64,000 bases of DNA from Actinopolyspora xinjiangensis (GCF_900104475.1 NZ_FNJR01000001.1:235629-299628); one strand, 5' to 3'. Shown: positions 42,134 to 50,695, counted from the stretch's first letter. Notes: generated from the sequence alone by a model not told the origin. Numbers and translations are program-made.

Positions 42134-43003
42134 TCAGCTTCCCATCCTGTCGTAAGCGGAGCGCCGACCGATCAGCATCACCGCGCTGACCACAACCACT
42201 CCTGCCCAGGTCAGCTGGAACATCGGATCGAACACCCGCGAAACGTCGATCACGAGCAGAAACCGGGGTACGAGCACCGCCGCGCTCCACGCGGCACCGA
42301 CGAGTACCGCGGCGAGACGGTGCTCGATCCAGCTCCCCAACAGCAGTGTCACCAGTACGAGCGCGAGACAGGGCAGCAGCCAAGCGGCGGCCGAGATCCC
42401 CCCTGTGGGAAAGACGAAGCTCGTGCCCAGCAGCAGCGGGACGGTCACCGCCAGCACGCTGACCGTGCGAAGCAGCAACAACCGCAGCCCCGAGTACGGA
42501 GTGGCCAACGTGAGTTCGTAGGCGGGATCCATGCCCGGTCCATAGCTCAGCGCCACTCCCGCCAGCGGTAGCAGTGGCGCGTTCAGGAGCAGAACGGAAC
42601 CCGCTTGTTCCGCACCGCCGCTGAGCAGACTCAACGCGGCAGCACACGCGACGACGAGCACCGCCGCCACCAACCAGGGCAAGCGCAACGCGGGTGCGGC
42701 GGTGAGCAGGCGCCGGACGCGTGGCCAGTGAATCGGTGTTCGAGGTTCCCGGCTCGTCCGGGGAAGCGTTTCGGCGCTGATGTGGTCCAGAACTCTCCCG
42801 CGCACGTTCTCCACCCTCGGAGCCAGCTCAGTGTGCTCCACGGCGCCTGCGACCCGGTCGGCACACCTCGCACACTCGACCAGGTGTGATTCCACCGACC
42901 AGGCCTCGGGACTGCCGATCTCCCCGGAGACGTACGCGTGCAGCTGTTCCTCCGGAATGTGCCAGTTCATACCAACCCTGCCGTGGTCGTTCGCGTACGT
43001 CAT
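42134..43003 (-). CDS. zinc-finger anti-sigma factor with membrane domain
   Basis: A 289-residue membrane-bound anti-sigma factor. Residues 12-60 form a zf-HC2 (ZAS) domain: WHIPEEQLHAYVSGEIG, then HLVECARCADRV supplies H-x3-C-x2-C. Residues about 105-280 hold six hydrophobic segments (WLVAAVLVVACAAALSLL, SVLAVTVPLLLGTSFVF and others), unusually many for this class. The ATG overlaps the sigma factor's stop (ATGA), so the two are made together and it should hold the sigma factor at the membrane. Confidence 0.85.
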   Translation of the reverse strand: MTYANDHGRVGMNWHIPEEQLHAYVSGEIGSPEAWSVESHLVECARCADRVAGAVEHTELAPRVENVRGRVLDHISAETLPRTSREPRTPIHWPRVRRLLTAAPALRLPWLVAAVLVVACAAALSLLSGGAEQAGSVLLLNAPLLPLAGVALSYGPGMDPAYELTLATPYSGLRLLLLRTVSVLAVTVPLLLGTSFVFPTGGISAAAWLLPCLALVLVTLLLGSWIEHRLAAVLVGAAWSAAVLVPRFLLVIDVSRVFDPMFQLTWAGVVVVSAVMLIGRRSAYDRMGS

Positions 43004-43536
43004 GCCAGGGCCTCCCGCAGCAGAACCCGGGCACGTCTGGCGCGGGTCTTGACGGTCCCTTCGGGAATCCCGAGAGCGGTGGCCGCCTCGACGGTGCTCA
43101 TACCGTCGATGATCGTGGCCTGTACGACGGCCCGTAGCTCCGGTGACAACGTGTTCAGTGCCGCCCCCAAGTCACCGTGTTCAACACCGCTGAGCGCGTG
43201 CTGCTCGGCCGACGGCGTCGTACGGGCGGTCTCGATCGTTTCGGTGACGTCCTCCGGCCTGGCGGTCCGGGCCCGCTGGGCGTCTATGAGACGCCGAACG
43301 GCGATGGTCCAGATCCAGCCACCGACGGTTCCGCTCTGGTATCGCTTGGCGTCACGCCACACGCTCAGGAACGTGTCCTGGGCGACCTCCTCGATGATCC
43401 CCTGATCGGAACAACGACGCTTGAGTCTGAGAAACAACCACGGGGCGTGTCTGTCGTACAACTCCGCCAGAGCTCGCGCCTCTCCCCTGGCGACAGCCTT
43501 CATCAACCGTTCGTCGGATGGCCGACCGCGCCTCAT
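43000..43536 (-). CDS. ECF RNA polymerase sigma factor
   Basis: A 178-residue ECF sigma factor. Region 2 spans about 10-80 (LAELYDRHAPWLFLRLKRR, VAQDTFLSVWRDAKRY) and region 4 about 120-175 (LRAVVQATIIDGMSTVEAAT, LGIPEGTVKTRARRARVLL). ATG 43536 lies six bases after a GGGGG binding site. Its promoter at 43555-43579 resembles the one in front of the ABC transporter operon, suggesting autoregulation. It is followed by its zinc-finger anti-sigma factor, overlapping by four bases. Confidence 0.9.
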   Translation of the reverse strand: MRRGRPSDERLMKAVARGEARALAELYDRHAPWLFLRLKRRCSDQGIIEEVAQDTFLSVWRDAKRYQSGTVGGWIWTIAVRRLIDAQRARTARPEDVTETIETARTTPSAEQHALSGVEHGDLGAALNTLSPELRAVVQATIIDGMSTVEAATALGIPEGTVKTRARRARVLLREALA

Positions 43537-43554
43537 ATCCCCCGCACACTCCCG

Positions 43555-43579
43555 TATCGGATGGCTGTCCGTCGTGGTT
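43555..43579 (-). promoter_or_regulatory. probable ECF-sigma autoregulated promoter
   Basis: On the minus strand AACC (43579-43576) and TCCGATA (43561-43555) are 14 bases apart (16 to the core CGATA), and CGACGG lies between them. The same pattern stands before the ABC operon at 46392-46417. The start of transcription would be about 12 bases before the sigma ATG. Confidence 0.6.
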
Positions 43580-43590
43580 CTCGCGGGAGG

Positions 43591-44190
43591 TCACCACTTG
43601 ATCGCGGGGATCGGGCCGCGAGCGGCGACGAGGACGGTGCCCAGCAGGCAGAGCCCGACGGCGGGCCACCAGGAAGTCGCCGCTGTCGGAGGCAGCACGG
43701 GCCACAGGAGCACTCCACCCCAGGGCGCGGTCACCGAGGAGAACAGCCAGGTGATGAGGGCGTGGGTGAACGGGGCCGTCCAGGAGAACCACACCCCGGC
43801 CAACGCCCCCGTCGACAACGCCAACCCGCTGAAACCGAGAAGATCGCGCAGCACGGCGAGATCGAAGCCCAGCGTGCCATGCCGATGGAAGAACACCGCG
43901 ATCGCCAGAGTCACCCCGCAACCGGCCATACCCACCACGGCGTGCCCGAGATGCCACCGCCACCACGACACACAGGCACCGGCATCGAGCTCCGCACTCG
44001 GCGCGGCGAAACTACCGGCCAACAAAACAGCCGCGAGCACCACCACGAACACCAGGACCACTCTCGGCAGGGTCCAACCCAGCCACTGCCCGTTCCAACC
44101 GCTGAGAACGAGCAACAGAACCATTCCCGCGACCACAGCGGGAACATTACGAGACCGAAGATACAACCACAGAAAACGACCGGAGGCCAT
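43591..44190 (-). CDS. membrane protein of an ABC transporter operon
   Basis: A 199-residue hydrophobic protein with five or six membrane segments (VPAVVAGMVLLLVLSGW, LVFVVVLAAVLLAGSFA, HAVVGMAGCGVTLAIAVFF and others). Its ATG overlaps the stop of the ABC permease gene (ATGA), so it is the third gene of ATPase-permease-membrane protein. It is probably a second permease subunit or an accessory protein. The family is not recognised. The sigma factor gene starts 54 bases further on and has its own promoter. Confidence 0.7.
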   Translation of the reverse strand: MASGRFLWLYLRSRNVPAVVAGMVLLLVLSGWNGQWLGWTLPRVVLVFVVVLAAVLLAGSFAAPSAELDAGACVSWWRWHLGHAVVGMAGCGVTLAIAVFFHRHGTLGFDLAVLRDLLGFSGLALSTGALAGVWFSWTAPFTHALITWLFSSVTAPWGGVLLWPVLPPTAATSWWPAVGLCLLGTVLVAARGPIPAIKW

Positions 44191-45485
44191 CAGGAAACCC
44201 GCAATCCTTCGACAGCCGAGACATCACACCGCTCAGCGGCCAGCAGATAACGACTCAGCCATTCTCGCCGTTCTTCATCGGGAAGCGCGGCGAGATGCTG
44301 GGACACGTTCGACGCGGAATCACCCGTGCGTCCGAGCAACCAGTCCCGCACCCCGTTCTCCAATCGCGGCACCGGAGACGTGTACACGGGGGTTCCCGGA
44401 GGGGACGATTCCGGACACCGCCAGCCGGAAACCCGTTCGGCGAGCATCTCGCCCGCGACCGAAGGGCGCGGCGAAGAGCACTCGATCCCGTCCAGCTGGG
44501 AACGGCAATTCTGCGGCCAGACATACGCACTGGCGGAAGTCGAATCGGCCGCTCCCAGCGGAGCCACCTCGGGAAGACCGGCCAGCCGCGTTCGAACCGG
44601 TTCCGTCGAAGCGGCCACGGCGTCCGGAGCCACACCGACCTCGTTCGGCACGCAGACACGCACACTGCCGTCGCTGCAGTTCAGCGACGGGCTCGCGGTG
44701 TCGATGCGCCAAACCCGGGTCTGGGTCAACGGAATCGCGGCGAGCACCGCGAGAGCGAACGGTACTACCGCCAGCAGGCGGCGTCGTGCCGTAGCCACTA
44801 CCAGAAACGCGACGGCCAGCGCCACGAACCACAGCGCGGCAGCGGGTGCGAACCACCACACCGGCCGGTCCCACAGTCCGACACTGGTGCGGTGAGTCGC
44901 GATGGTGCCGTAGGTGGGTTGCGGAAGAACGGACAACAGACCGTGGGGAACCCGTGAGCCAAGGGCGATCGTGACAACGAACGAGACCACACCCGCCACT
45001 GGTGCCGTGAATCTTCCGGGAAGATACGTACCAACGGCGAAACCGAGTGCCGCATAGGCGACCACTGTGGAGACAGCCGCGGTCAGCACCCCGAACAGCG
45101 GTGGCCCCGAAACGGCATCCCCGCTGAGCACCCCGAAAGCCGCCAGCGCCGGTAAGCAGGAAACGACGGGCCACATCACCACGGGAACCCAGGCGAGCAG
45201 CGCACGCTGGAAGCGCGCACGCGGAGTGGAACCGATCAGTTCCGCGACACCTCTACGGCGTTCACGCCCGGCCCGCCACGCCGCGACCGCCAAAGCCAGT
45301 GTGCTGGCCAACACGATCATCGGCGTCATGTTGTAGAAAATCGACGTGGACCATTCGAAGCGTTTTCCTTCCATACTTCGAAACGTCTTGGCCAACACCA
45401 ACCCCGACACGAGGAGCGGCAGCGGAATTGTCCAGAGCGGCAAACCGCTACGACGGATCTCGTGCCACAGCACGCGTGCGGTCAT
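44190..45485 (-). CDS. ABC-2-type transporter permease with extracytoplasmic domain
   Basis: A 431-residue membrane protein overlapping the ATPase gene by four bases. About seven hydrophobic segments lie in residues 15-260 (LWTIPLPLLVSGLVLAK, TPMIVLASTLALAVAAW, VAGVVSFVVTIALGS). A soluble domain of about 170 residues follows, with four or more cysteines (SLNCSDGSVRVCVPNEVGV; WPQNCRSQLDGIECSS), probably outside the membrane and disulfide-linked. This layout is typical of actinomycete ABC systems of unknown substrate. The partner ATPase is immediately upstream. Confidence 0.78.
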   Translation of the reverse strand: MTARVLWHEIRRSGLPLWTIPLPLLVSGLVLAKTFRSMEGKRFEWSTSIFYNMTPMIVLASTLALAVAAWRAGRERRRGVAELIGSTPRARFQRALLAWVPVVMWPVVSCLPALAAFGVLSGDAVSGPPLFGVLTAAVSTVVAYAALGFAVGTYLPGRFTAPVAGVVSFVVTIALGSRVPHGLLSVLPQPTYGTIATHRTSVGLWDRPVWWFAPAAALWFVALAVAFLVVATARRRLLAVVPFALAVLAAIPLTQTRVWRIDTASPSLNCSDGSVRVCVPNEVGVAPDAVAASTEPVRTRLAGLPEVAPLGAADSTSASAYVWPQNCRSQLDGIECSSPRPSVAGEMLAERVSGWRCPESSPPGTPVYTSPVPRLENGVRDWLLGRTGDSASNVSQHLAALPDEERREWLSRYLLAAERCDVSAVEGLRVS

Positions 45486-46252
45486 GCTGCCCTCCTTTCA
45501 CGAGAACCACGAAGTGCGGCGGTGTAGCCTCGTTCCAGAGCAGTGTCCCCGCCGCGAGCGTCTTCCGCCTCGGAGGTGCCCGACTCGGCCAGTTCGTTCG
45601 GTGTTCCCCGGAAAATCAGCTTCCCGCCGTCGAGCAGGGTGACCTCATCGCACACGACAGCCACGTCCTCGACCAGATGTGTACTGACGACGACGGTGCT
45701 GGTGGATCCGATGTCACGCAGCAGTTCCCGGAAATCCACCCGTTGCTCCGGATCGAGTCCGGCCGTCGGCTCGTCGAGCAGCAGCAGTTCCGGATCATTG
45801 ACGATGGCTTGTGCGATCCCCGCACGACGCAACATCCCGCCGGAGAGTCGTCTCAACTTCGAGTCCGCCCGATCGGCCAGGCCGACCCGCTCGATCGCGC
45901 GTCCGACCGCCTCCGGCACGCGGTCCTTCGGCATTTGCTTGAGCCAGGCCATGTACTCCACGAACTCCGCCACCGTGAATCCCGGGTAGTAGCCGAACGT
46001 TTGGGGCAGGTATCCCAACCGCCGACGCGCTCGCTTCCGGCCGTCCTGTTCCGCGGTGTCATGCCCGAGGAGCTCGACGCTGCCCTCGCTCGGCCGTGCC
46101 ACCGTCGCCAGCGTGCGCATCAGGGTGGTCTTGCCCGCACCGTTGGGGCCCAGCAGCCCGTGGATACCAGTACCCATGTGCAGGTTTATCCCGTCCAGCA
46201 CCAACTTTCCGCCGTATCGAGCCCGCAAACCGTCCACCCTGACAGTCACCAT
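45482..46252 (-). CDS. ABC transporter ATP-binding protein
   Basis: A 256-residue ATPase. Walker A GPNGAGKTT (residues about 36-44), signature LRRLSGGMLRRAGIAQAIV, Walker B LLLLDEPTAGLDPEQR. ATG 46252 gives MVTVRVDGLRARYGGKLVL; an in-frame GTG at 46384 would add 44 residues without domain content. It is first in a three-gene operon with two membrane proteins. The operon has a promoter at 46392-46417 like that of the nearby ECF sigma gene, so it is probably part of that regulon. Confidence 0.92.
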   Translation of the reverse strand: MVTVRVDGLRARYGGKLVLDGINLHMGTGIHGLLGPNGAGKTTLMRTLATVARPSEGSVELLGHDTAEQDGRKRARRRLGYLPQTFGYYPGFTVAEFVEYMAWLKQMPKDRVPEAVGRAIERVGLADRADSKLRRLSGGMLRRAGIAQAIVNDPELLLLDEPTAGLDPEQRVDFRELLRDIGSTSTVVVSTHLVEDVAVVCDEVTLLDGGKLIFRGTPNELAESGTSEAEDARGGDTALERGYTAALRGSRERRAA

Positions 46253-46391
46253 GTCGAGCCTCCGTCCACACCAACGACGCACTGCGGCGGGTGAACAGCA
46301 CTCGTGGCCGTGGAGTGCCGCGAAGGGGCGGTCGTCCCGCCCTCGCGTCAGCTCCACCACGAGCCCGTCTCTCACATCCCGCACACTTCCC

Positions 46392-46417
46392 TATCGGACA
46401 GCACCTCCGTCGCGGTT
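46392..46417 (-). promoter_or_regulatory. ECF-type promoter of the ABC operon
   Basis: On the minus strand AACC (46417-46414), CGACGG and TCCGATA (46398-46392) match the promoter of the sigma gene, with one extra base between the elements. The following GGGAAGTGTGCGGG also matches GGGAGTGTGCGGGG after the sigma promoter. The leader before the ATPase gene is about 130 bases. Confidence 0.6.
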
Positions 46418-46570
46418 TTCCCGAGTCGCCCGCCGTCTTTTCGGGAGCACGGACGCGGCTGCGGCACGGCCACACGCTCTGCTCCGGCGACAGGAACTCA
46501 CCCCGAGCCAGAACCAGGCCGGTGGGGAAGGGCGAGTTCGGAGCGTCACGGGAAGCACCAACCGAGAACG

Positions 46571-46650
46571 GGAACACCTCCACGCGGGTGGAAAGCATCC
46601 GCTGCGAACCGCGAAGTCACAGTCGCCGCGCGCTTCGCGCCTCGTCCGAC
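46571..46650 (-). CRISPR. solitary degenerate CRISPR repeat with leader-like flank (site A)
   Basis: 46571-46598 is a diverged copy of the 28-bp type I-E-like repeat (core CACCTCCACGCGGGTGGAAAGC on the plus strand, consensus CACCTCCACGCCCGTGGAGAGC; shown in parts: CACCTCCACG, then GGTGGAAAGC). The following 50 bases match the 47-bp flank found at five other sites, which would be the leader side on the minus strand. There is no second repeat. The flank overlaps the last codons of the XRE gene. Confidence 0.6.
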
Positions 46651-47450
46651 GGGGTTCGCTCTCTCACCCACTCCCGGGTTTCGTCGTCGCCGGGAACCTG
46701 CACGAGCAGTGAACCGGACGTCCCCTCGGTACGCAGCAGCGTGAAGTCGAACCGTAGCCTGCCTCCGCTCCCATCGGTAGCGACCACCGGCCATGTCCCG
46801 GAGTCGCGGACGTCGCGGCACTCCCAGTAGCGAGCCAGGTCGGGGCGGCTGTTCCGCAGTGTTCGCAGCACCTCGTGAGCTCTCGGATCGGTGGGGTGCA
46901 GGTCCGCCTGAGCTCGGAATCGCAGGAAGAGTTCGTACAGCACGTTCCGCTCGTCGACGAGCACATCGCGCCAACCTGACTCGGTCGCCATCGCGAGCAG
47001 CAGGTTCGTTCCTTTCCCCGCCTCGAGATCCGGCGGCCACACCGCGTCGTACACCTCGTTCACCGCGTGCACGTCGAATCGGTGGTCGAGCAGCAGTGCC
47101 GGGCTCCGCGACCACTCGTCCAGCAAGGCCGAAAGCCGGGCGGAATCGGCGCTTTCCCCGACTCCTGGCTGGAATCCACCCAACGCGAGCACGTGCCGGT
47201 GTTGCTGTTCGCCGAGCCGCAGCGTGCTCGCCAACGCGTCGAGCACCTGCCGCGAGGCGTTGACCCTGCCCTGTTCCAGCCAGGTGTACCACGACAGCCC
47301 GACCCCGGAGACGGCAGCGACCTCCTCTCGCCGCAGGCCCCGGACCCGGCGGCTGCCGTACGCGTCCAGCCCGAGATCGGCCGGGGTGAGCTGAGCGCGC
47401 GCGGCCCGCAGGAACGCACCGAGTTCGCGCCGGATCGTCATCGCGGACAT
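46617..47450 (-). CDS. XRE regulator with MmyB-like ligand domain
   Basis: A 277-residue regulator; ATG 47450 has GGAGGG before it. Residues about 8-75 are a helix-turn-helix (RVRGLRREEVAAVSGVGLSW, WLEQGRVNASRQVLDAL). Residues about 105-265 are a MmyB-like (PAS-fold) ligand domain (LLDEWSRSPALLLDHRFDVH, TNLLLAMATESGWRD). The last dozen codons fall in the conserved flank of CRISPR site A. Such regulators usually control a divergent dehydrogenase or similar gene; here a VOC protein gene is divergent. Confidence 0.88.
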   Translation of the reverse strand: MSAMTIRRELGAFLRAARAQLTPADLGLDAYGSRRVRGLRREEVAAVSGVGLSWYTWLEQGRVNASRQVLDALASTLRLGEQQHRHVLALGGFQPGVGESADSARLSALLDEWSRSPALLLDHRFDVHAVNEVYDAVWPPDLEAGKGTNLLLAMATESGWRDVLVDERNVLYELFLRFRAQADLHPTDPRAHEVLRTLRNSRPDLARYWECRDVRDSGTWPVVATDGSGGRLRFDFTLLRTEGTSGSLLVQVPGDDETREWVRERTPSDEARSARRL

Positions 47451-47537
47451 CGCCCTCCACGTTCCCTGAGCCTGTCAGTGTCGGTAACAGTACGAACCGG
47501 CTGCTGGCCCGGCCCCGATTCACCGCAGGAGAGTCGG

Positions 47538-47978
47538 GTGTCGAACCGAAGCCGACCGAAGGAAGTCCTCTTGCTCGATCAACTCTGGCGCGAACTCACG
47601 GATTCCCGCGTCCTTCGACAGCCGAGAACGTTCGTAAGAGTCTTCGTGGACATCGCCGATCTCGAAGCGACGACCTCGTGGTACGAGAGAGTGCTGGGGC
47701 TACGGCGGGACATGGTCATGCCCTATCCGGAGAAGAACCTGACACTGACCGCGGTGGGAGGTTTTCTGCTCATCGGCGGTTCGGCGGAAGCGCTGCAACC
47801 GTTCCGCGCCACGGTCGGGACGCTGCTCGTGCCGGACATCGAGCCCTACCTCGAACGACTGCGCGCGGAAGGTGCGGAGCTGGTGCGGCGACCGTTCCGA
47901 GCCCCGGTGGGCAGCGGGGTGACGGTACGGCATCCGGACGGTTCGATCATCGAGTACGTGCACCACCGTCCCGGCTGA
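47538..47978 (+). CDS. VOC (glyoxalase/bleomycin-resistance) family protein
   Basis: A 146-residue protein with GTG 47538 (AGGAGAG five bases upstream); TTG 47571 with AAGGAAG is an alternative. One vicinal-oxygen-chelate domain is visible: FVRVFVDIADLEATTSWYER, VGGFLLIGG, a beta-alpha-beta repeat and the C-terminal VRHPDGSIIEYVHHRPG. The expected first-strand metal residue is replaced, so it may be a binding rather than a catalytic protein. It is divergent from the XRE/MmyB regulator and probably under its control. Confidence 0.82.
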   Translation: MSNRSRPKEVLLLDQLWRELTDSRVLRQPRTFVRVFVDIADLEATTSWYERVLGLRRDMVMPYPEKNLTLTAVGGFLLIGGSAEALQPFRATVGTLLVPDIEPYLERLRAEGAELVRRPFRAPVGSGVTVRHPDGSIIEYVHHRPG

Positions 47979-49123
47979 TCCGGATCAGAAAGCCCCTGGC
48001 ACAGGGTCGCGCGATTGACGTCTCCCCTCAGGGCAGCGGACACACGAGCGGCCCGAAGGGACTCGAGTGGTCACCTCCACATACGCGGAGAACACTCCAC
48101 GACCCGCGAGGCTACAGCCGCCGCGCGTTTCGCGGGTCGTCCCGAGCCATCCGCCACCACCACGATTCCGGAACTCGGTACGGGAAACCGCACCGCGGCG
48201 GCCGGGCATGCGCCCGGTACGAGCCCCGGCTCCCCACCTGGCAGCAGGTCGATCAGAGCCTCACACACTCCGAAGTGGCGCCCGCCGGGGATTCTCTCAC
48301 TCAGGTGCGGCCAGGCAGCGATGTTGAGGGGGGGGGATGTCCCCCGACCGAGGAACTCGAAACGGCACGGGAGCGACTGGGGCAGCTCGACCGTGTCCCG
48401 GAGTCGGCTTCGGCGAGCGTGGCGGCGCTGCTCGGTGCTGCTCGGTTGGATACGAAGGATCGAGCTCACCGACGAGGCCGAACAGCAGTGGCGCGTTCTC
48501 GTGGCCTCGGAGGAAGAACCGCCCCCCACCGACGCGACGGGGTTGCTCGCACTCACCCGACAGCCGAAAGCAGCTCCCACCCCCAGACAGCCGCGTGGCT
48601 GGTTGCGGGCCGACTCGGGGCGTTCTCGACCGCACCCGAACCGTCGACGCGGCCTTCAAGGACGCCGAGCGGGAGTCGAGTCCGGATGAGAGGTCGAACC
48701 CGCCCCATGAGGACCCTCACTTCCCGGCACCTGGCGGCGTTCTCGCGAGTAATCGTCGTCCGTCCGGGGCAGCCCAACCGGGCCGGTGTTCGGGGTTTCC
48801 GGGACGGGGTTCGCAACGGCGGTGCGGTCCGGCCAACACCCGATGCTGCGGGCCTCCCGACTGTTCGGCCACCTGATCGGACGCCTCACCACGACGACAC
48901 ACCGACTGGCCTTGATCACCGCAGCCGAAACCAACCGCGCCGAACGGAGCCGGACACCACCGGCTCGTCCCGACATGAGGCGACGCCGGGTTACCTCGTA
49001 CCTGTGACCTCCACATCTCCGCAGCGCGCGTGCGGTTCACACGCATCCGAGGCGGCTCTGTGTGTCCGATGTTCCTCGAATCCCCACGGCAGGCCACGGC
49101 TCCGAACAGAGCTCTCGGAATTC
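47979..49123. other. 1.1-kb stretch of decayed DNA
   Basis: It contains CRISPR site B near its left end and a run of nine G (48328-48336). On the plus strand, 48340-48600 looks coding in two frames: one reads TEELETARERLGQLDRVPES and the other ELTDEAEQQWRVLVASEEE, suggesting a frameshifted gene remnant of no recognised family. The remaining part is open in several frames without a credible start. Confidence 0.4.
48069..48142 (-). CRISPR. solitary degenerate CRISPR repeat with leader-like flank (site B)
   Basis: 48069-48095 (GGTCACCTCCACATACGCGG then AGAACAC) is a diverged type I-E-like repeat. The following TCCACGACCCGCGAGGCTAC and onward matches the 47-bp flank at sites D, E, F and I. No second repeat is present. 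Confidence 0.6.
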
Positions 49124-49510
49124 CTACATGAATCCGGCGAGCAGCAGCACGAGTTCGGGAACGAGCAGTCCCGCCACGGCGGCGAAGAGCAGTGCTCTGC
49201 GCACCGCGACGCGCTCCGGCAGGAAGGCGCGCCGGGTCAACCCGCACAGCAGAAACGACAACGGCGCGCCGAGGAGCATGATCGCCCACACATAGAAACC
49301 GAACCCCCCGAGCAGAATCCAACCAGCCTCGGGGGAGTCGTAGTCCCAGCCGGTCGCGACGCCGGCCGCGAGGTAGAACCCGGCCATACTCATCACCATC
49401 AGAGCCGGTGCGGCCACGACCATGATCGTTCCCGCCGTCTCGGTGGCCAACCGGACCCGCCCCGCTCCGGTCGCCCCGCGTCCCCTGACAGTGCTCCCCC
49501 GTTGTGACAT
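49124..49510 (-). CDS. small multi-span membrane protein
   Basis: A 128-residue membrane protein; ATG 49510 begins MSQRGSTVRGRGATGAGRVR, a basic cytoplasmic stretch. Three to four hydrophobic segments follow: IMVVAAPALMVMSMAGFYLA, WILLGGFGFYVWAIMLLGAP, and the last, ALLFAAVAGLLVPELVLLLA. No family is recognised. It is flanked by CRISPR site D and the decayed stretch, has no obvious partner, and its function is unknown. Confidence 0.6.
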   Translation of the reverse strand: MSQRGSTVRGRGATGAGRVRLATETAGTIMVVAAPALMVMSMAGFYLAAGVATGWDYDSPEAGWILLGGFGFYVWAIMLLGAPLSFLLCGLTRRAFLPERVAVRRALLFAAVAGLLVPELVLLLAGFM

Positions 49511-49595
49511 GCCGCCAGGATCGAACCTCGGCCGAACGACGACATCGGCAGAACTACTCAGATCCACCCACGCCCCGGCCGTTCCCGGCTTCGGA

Positions 49596-49730
49596 GACCA
49601 CCTCCACGTGCGTGGAGAGCACTGCGCGACCAACTCGCGTTCGACCACAACGCCAGGTCCACCTCCACGCCCGTGGAGAGCACCCTCTGCGACCCGCGAC
49701 GCTACGACCGCCGATGCACGTTCTCACACC
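49596..49730 (-). CRISPR. minimal one-spacer CRISPR array with leader-like flank (site D)
   Basis: Two repeats lie at 49596-49622 and 49656-49683, exactly 61 bp apart, the usual type I-E period, with a 33-base spacer (49623-49655). The plus-strand repeat reads GGTCCACCTCCACGCCCGTG then GAGAGCAC; the left copy differs at its first bases, as terminal repeats often do. 49684-49730 is the conserved 47-bp flank, the leader side for minus-strand transcription. Confidence 0.8.
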
Positions 49731-49866
49731 GCCGCGACATCGGGACACCGCATCTCGACCGTGGGATCAGCACTTCTCTACCAGCTCCGATCCGGGCCAT
49801 CGTAGCCTCGACAACCGAACACCCCCGTCTCCTCACACCACGACAAACCATCGTGGACAGCGGAGC

Positions 49867-49898
49867 GAAAATCCCGCCCGATGGCACACCGAGCGGGA
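49867..49898 (-). terminator. rho-independent terminator after the decayed DUF397 gene
   Basis: On the minus strand TCCCGC (49898-49893) and GCGGGA (49877-49872) with inner pairs are followed by TTTTC. The same hairpin lies after the intact DUF397 gene at 50653-50681. Confidence 0.65.
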
Positions 49899-49912
49899 CT
49901 TCACGAGGCGGG

Positions 49913-50112
49913 TCAGCCGTCGAGGCGGTCGCTTTTGAGCGCGTCGAGGAAGGCGGTGAAGTGGTTCGGGGAGACCGCGAGGACGGGGCTGTCGGTACCG
50001 AGCTTGCTGTCTCGGAGGAGAGCGGCCCCGGCAGATTCTGGGCGACCTCGACGCAGTTGCCGCCACTGTTCGACCGTGACGACTTTCGCCACGTCGCACG
50101 CGAGAGATCCAC
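49913..50112 (-). pseudogene. frameshifted DUF397 gene
   Basis: A GTG start opens MDLSRATWRKSSRSNSGGNC and VEVAQNLPG in one frame; the second half of the domain continues in the next frame as AALLRDSKLGTDSPVLAVSP and ends FTAFLDALKSDRLDG. One base missing in a GGGG run near 50035 explains the break. A sequencing slip in the G-run is possible. It follows the truncated DUF5753 gene and corresponds to the intact DUF397 gene at 50696. Confidence 0.75.
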
Positions 50113-50124
50113 TGTGCCAGCCTC

Positions 50125-50538
50125 CTAGGTCTGTGCCGTGTGCGCCTCCCGAATGCTACGTATCAACTCCAGCGAAGCTGGTGCTGGCAGGGCTGTGGAT
50201 CGTAGTTCGTCTCCGACGTACTTCAAAGCCTCCACATCGTTGGGATCATCCACGGTGTGCCCTCCCAACGGAGTGTCGAGAAATCCGACAGCTTCGTTGT
50301 TGTCGAACGAGAGCAACGCGAATGACCCGGACGGGCTGGCATGCGCTCCTGCGCTGTAGGGCAGCACTTGGACAATCACGTTCGGAAGCTCACACCAACG
50401 CATCACTTGGTCCAGTTGCTCTGCCACGACCGAGGATTCACCGACTTCACGACGGAGCGCCGCTTCACTGATGACCGCTCGCAGACGTAGGGAATTCAGC
50501 TCGGTCAGCCGTTTCTGACGTTCCGCTCTGGCCTGCAC
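50125..50538 (-). pseudogene. DUF5753 regulator lacking its helix-turn-helix
   Basis: The frame reads ARAERQKRLTELNSLRLRAV, then EAALRREVGESSVVAEQLDQ, VIVQVLPYSAGAHASPSGSF and a C-terminal ASLELIRSIREAH. It aligns with residues about 155-285 of the intact regulator at 50916-51776. The DNA-binding half is missing; the frame stays open to 50622 but the extra part has no homology. It is the decayed partner of the frameshifted DUF397 gene. Confidence 0.75.
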
Positions 50539-50645
50539 CCACCGTGGGGGGTCCACCGCGTTGTAGCTAGCGATGGCAGGGCAGTTGCCTGCCCGGGACA
50601 CGGCACAATCCCCGTGCACCACGACAAACCAGCACGACCGCAGAC

Positions 50646-50683
50646 GCGAAAAGTCCCGCCCGATGGCACACCGAGCGGGACTT
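50646..50683 (-). terminator. rho-independent terminator after the DUF397 gene
   Basis: On the minus strand GTCCCGC (50681-50675) pairs with GCGGGAC (50659-50653), followed by TTTTCGC. 36 bases around it are identical to the copy at about 49873-49908, showing a segmental duplication. Confidence 0.7.
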
Positions 50684-50695
50684 CACGAGGTGGGA

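Noticed and set aside
49004..49030. A stretch GTGACCTCCACATCTCCGC resembling the CRISPR repeat
   Set aside because: Only the first half matches; the inverted half and flank are absent.
47678..49507. A 609-codon plus-strand frame across the decayed stretch
   Set aside because: It reads through the VOC gene, CRISPR site B and a membrane-protein gene on the other strand; only the 48340-48600 part looks coding, and then in two frames.
49554..49748. Minus-strand frames with GCSPRAWRW-like phrases, also at 54249, 55333, 59107 and 59258
   Set aside because: These phrases are translations of the CRISPR repeat and its flank, not proteins.
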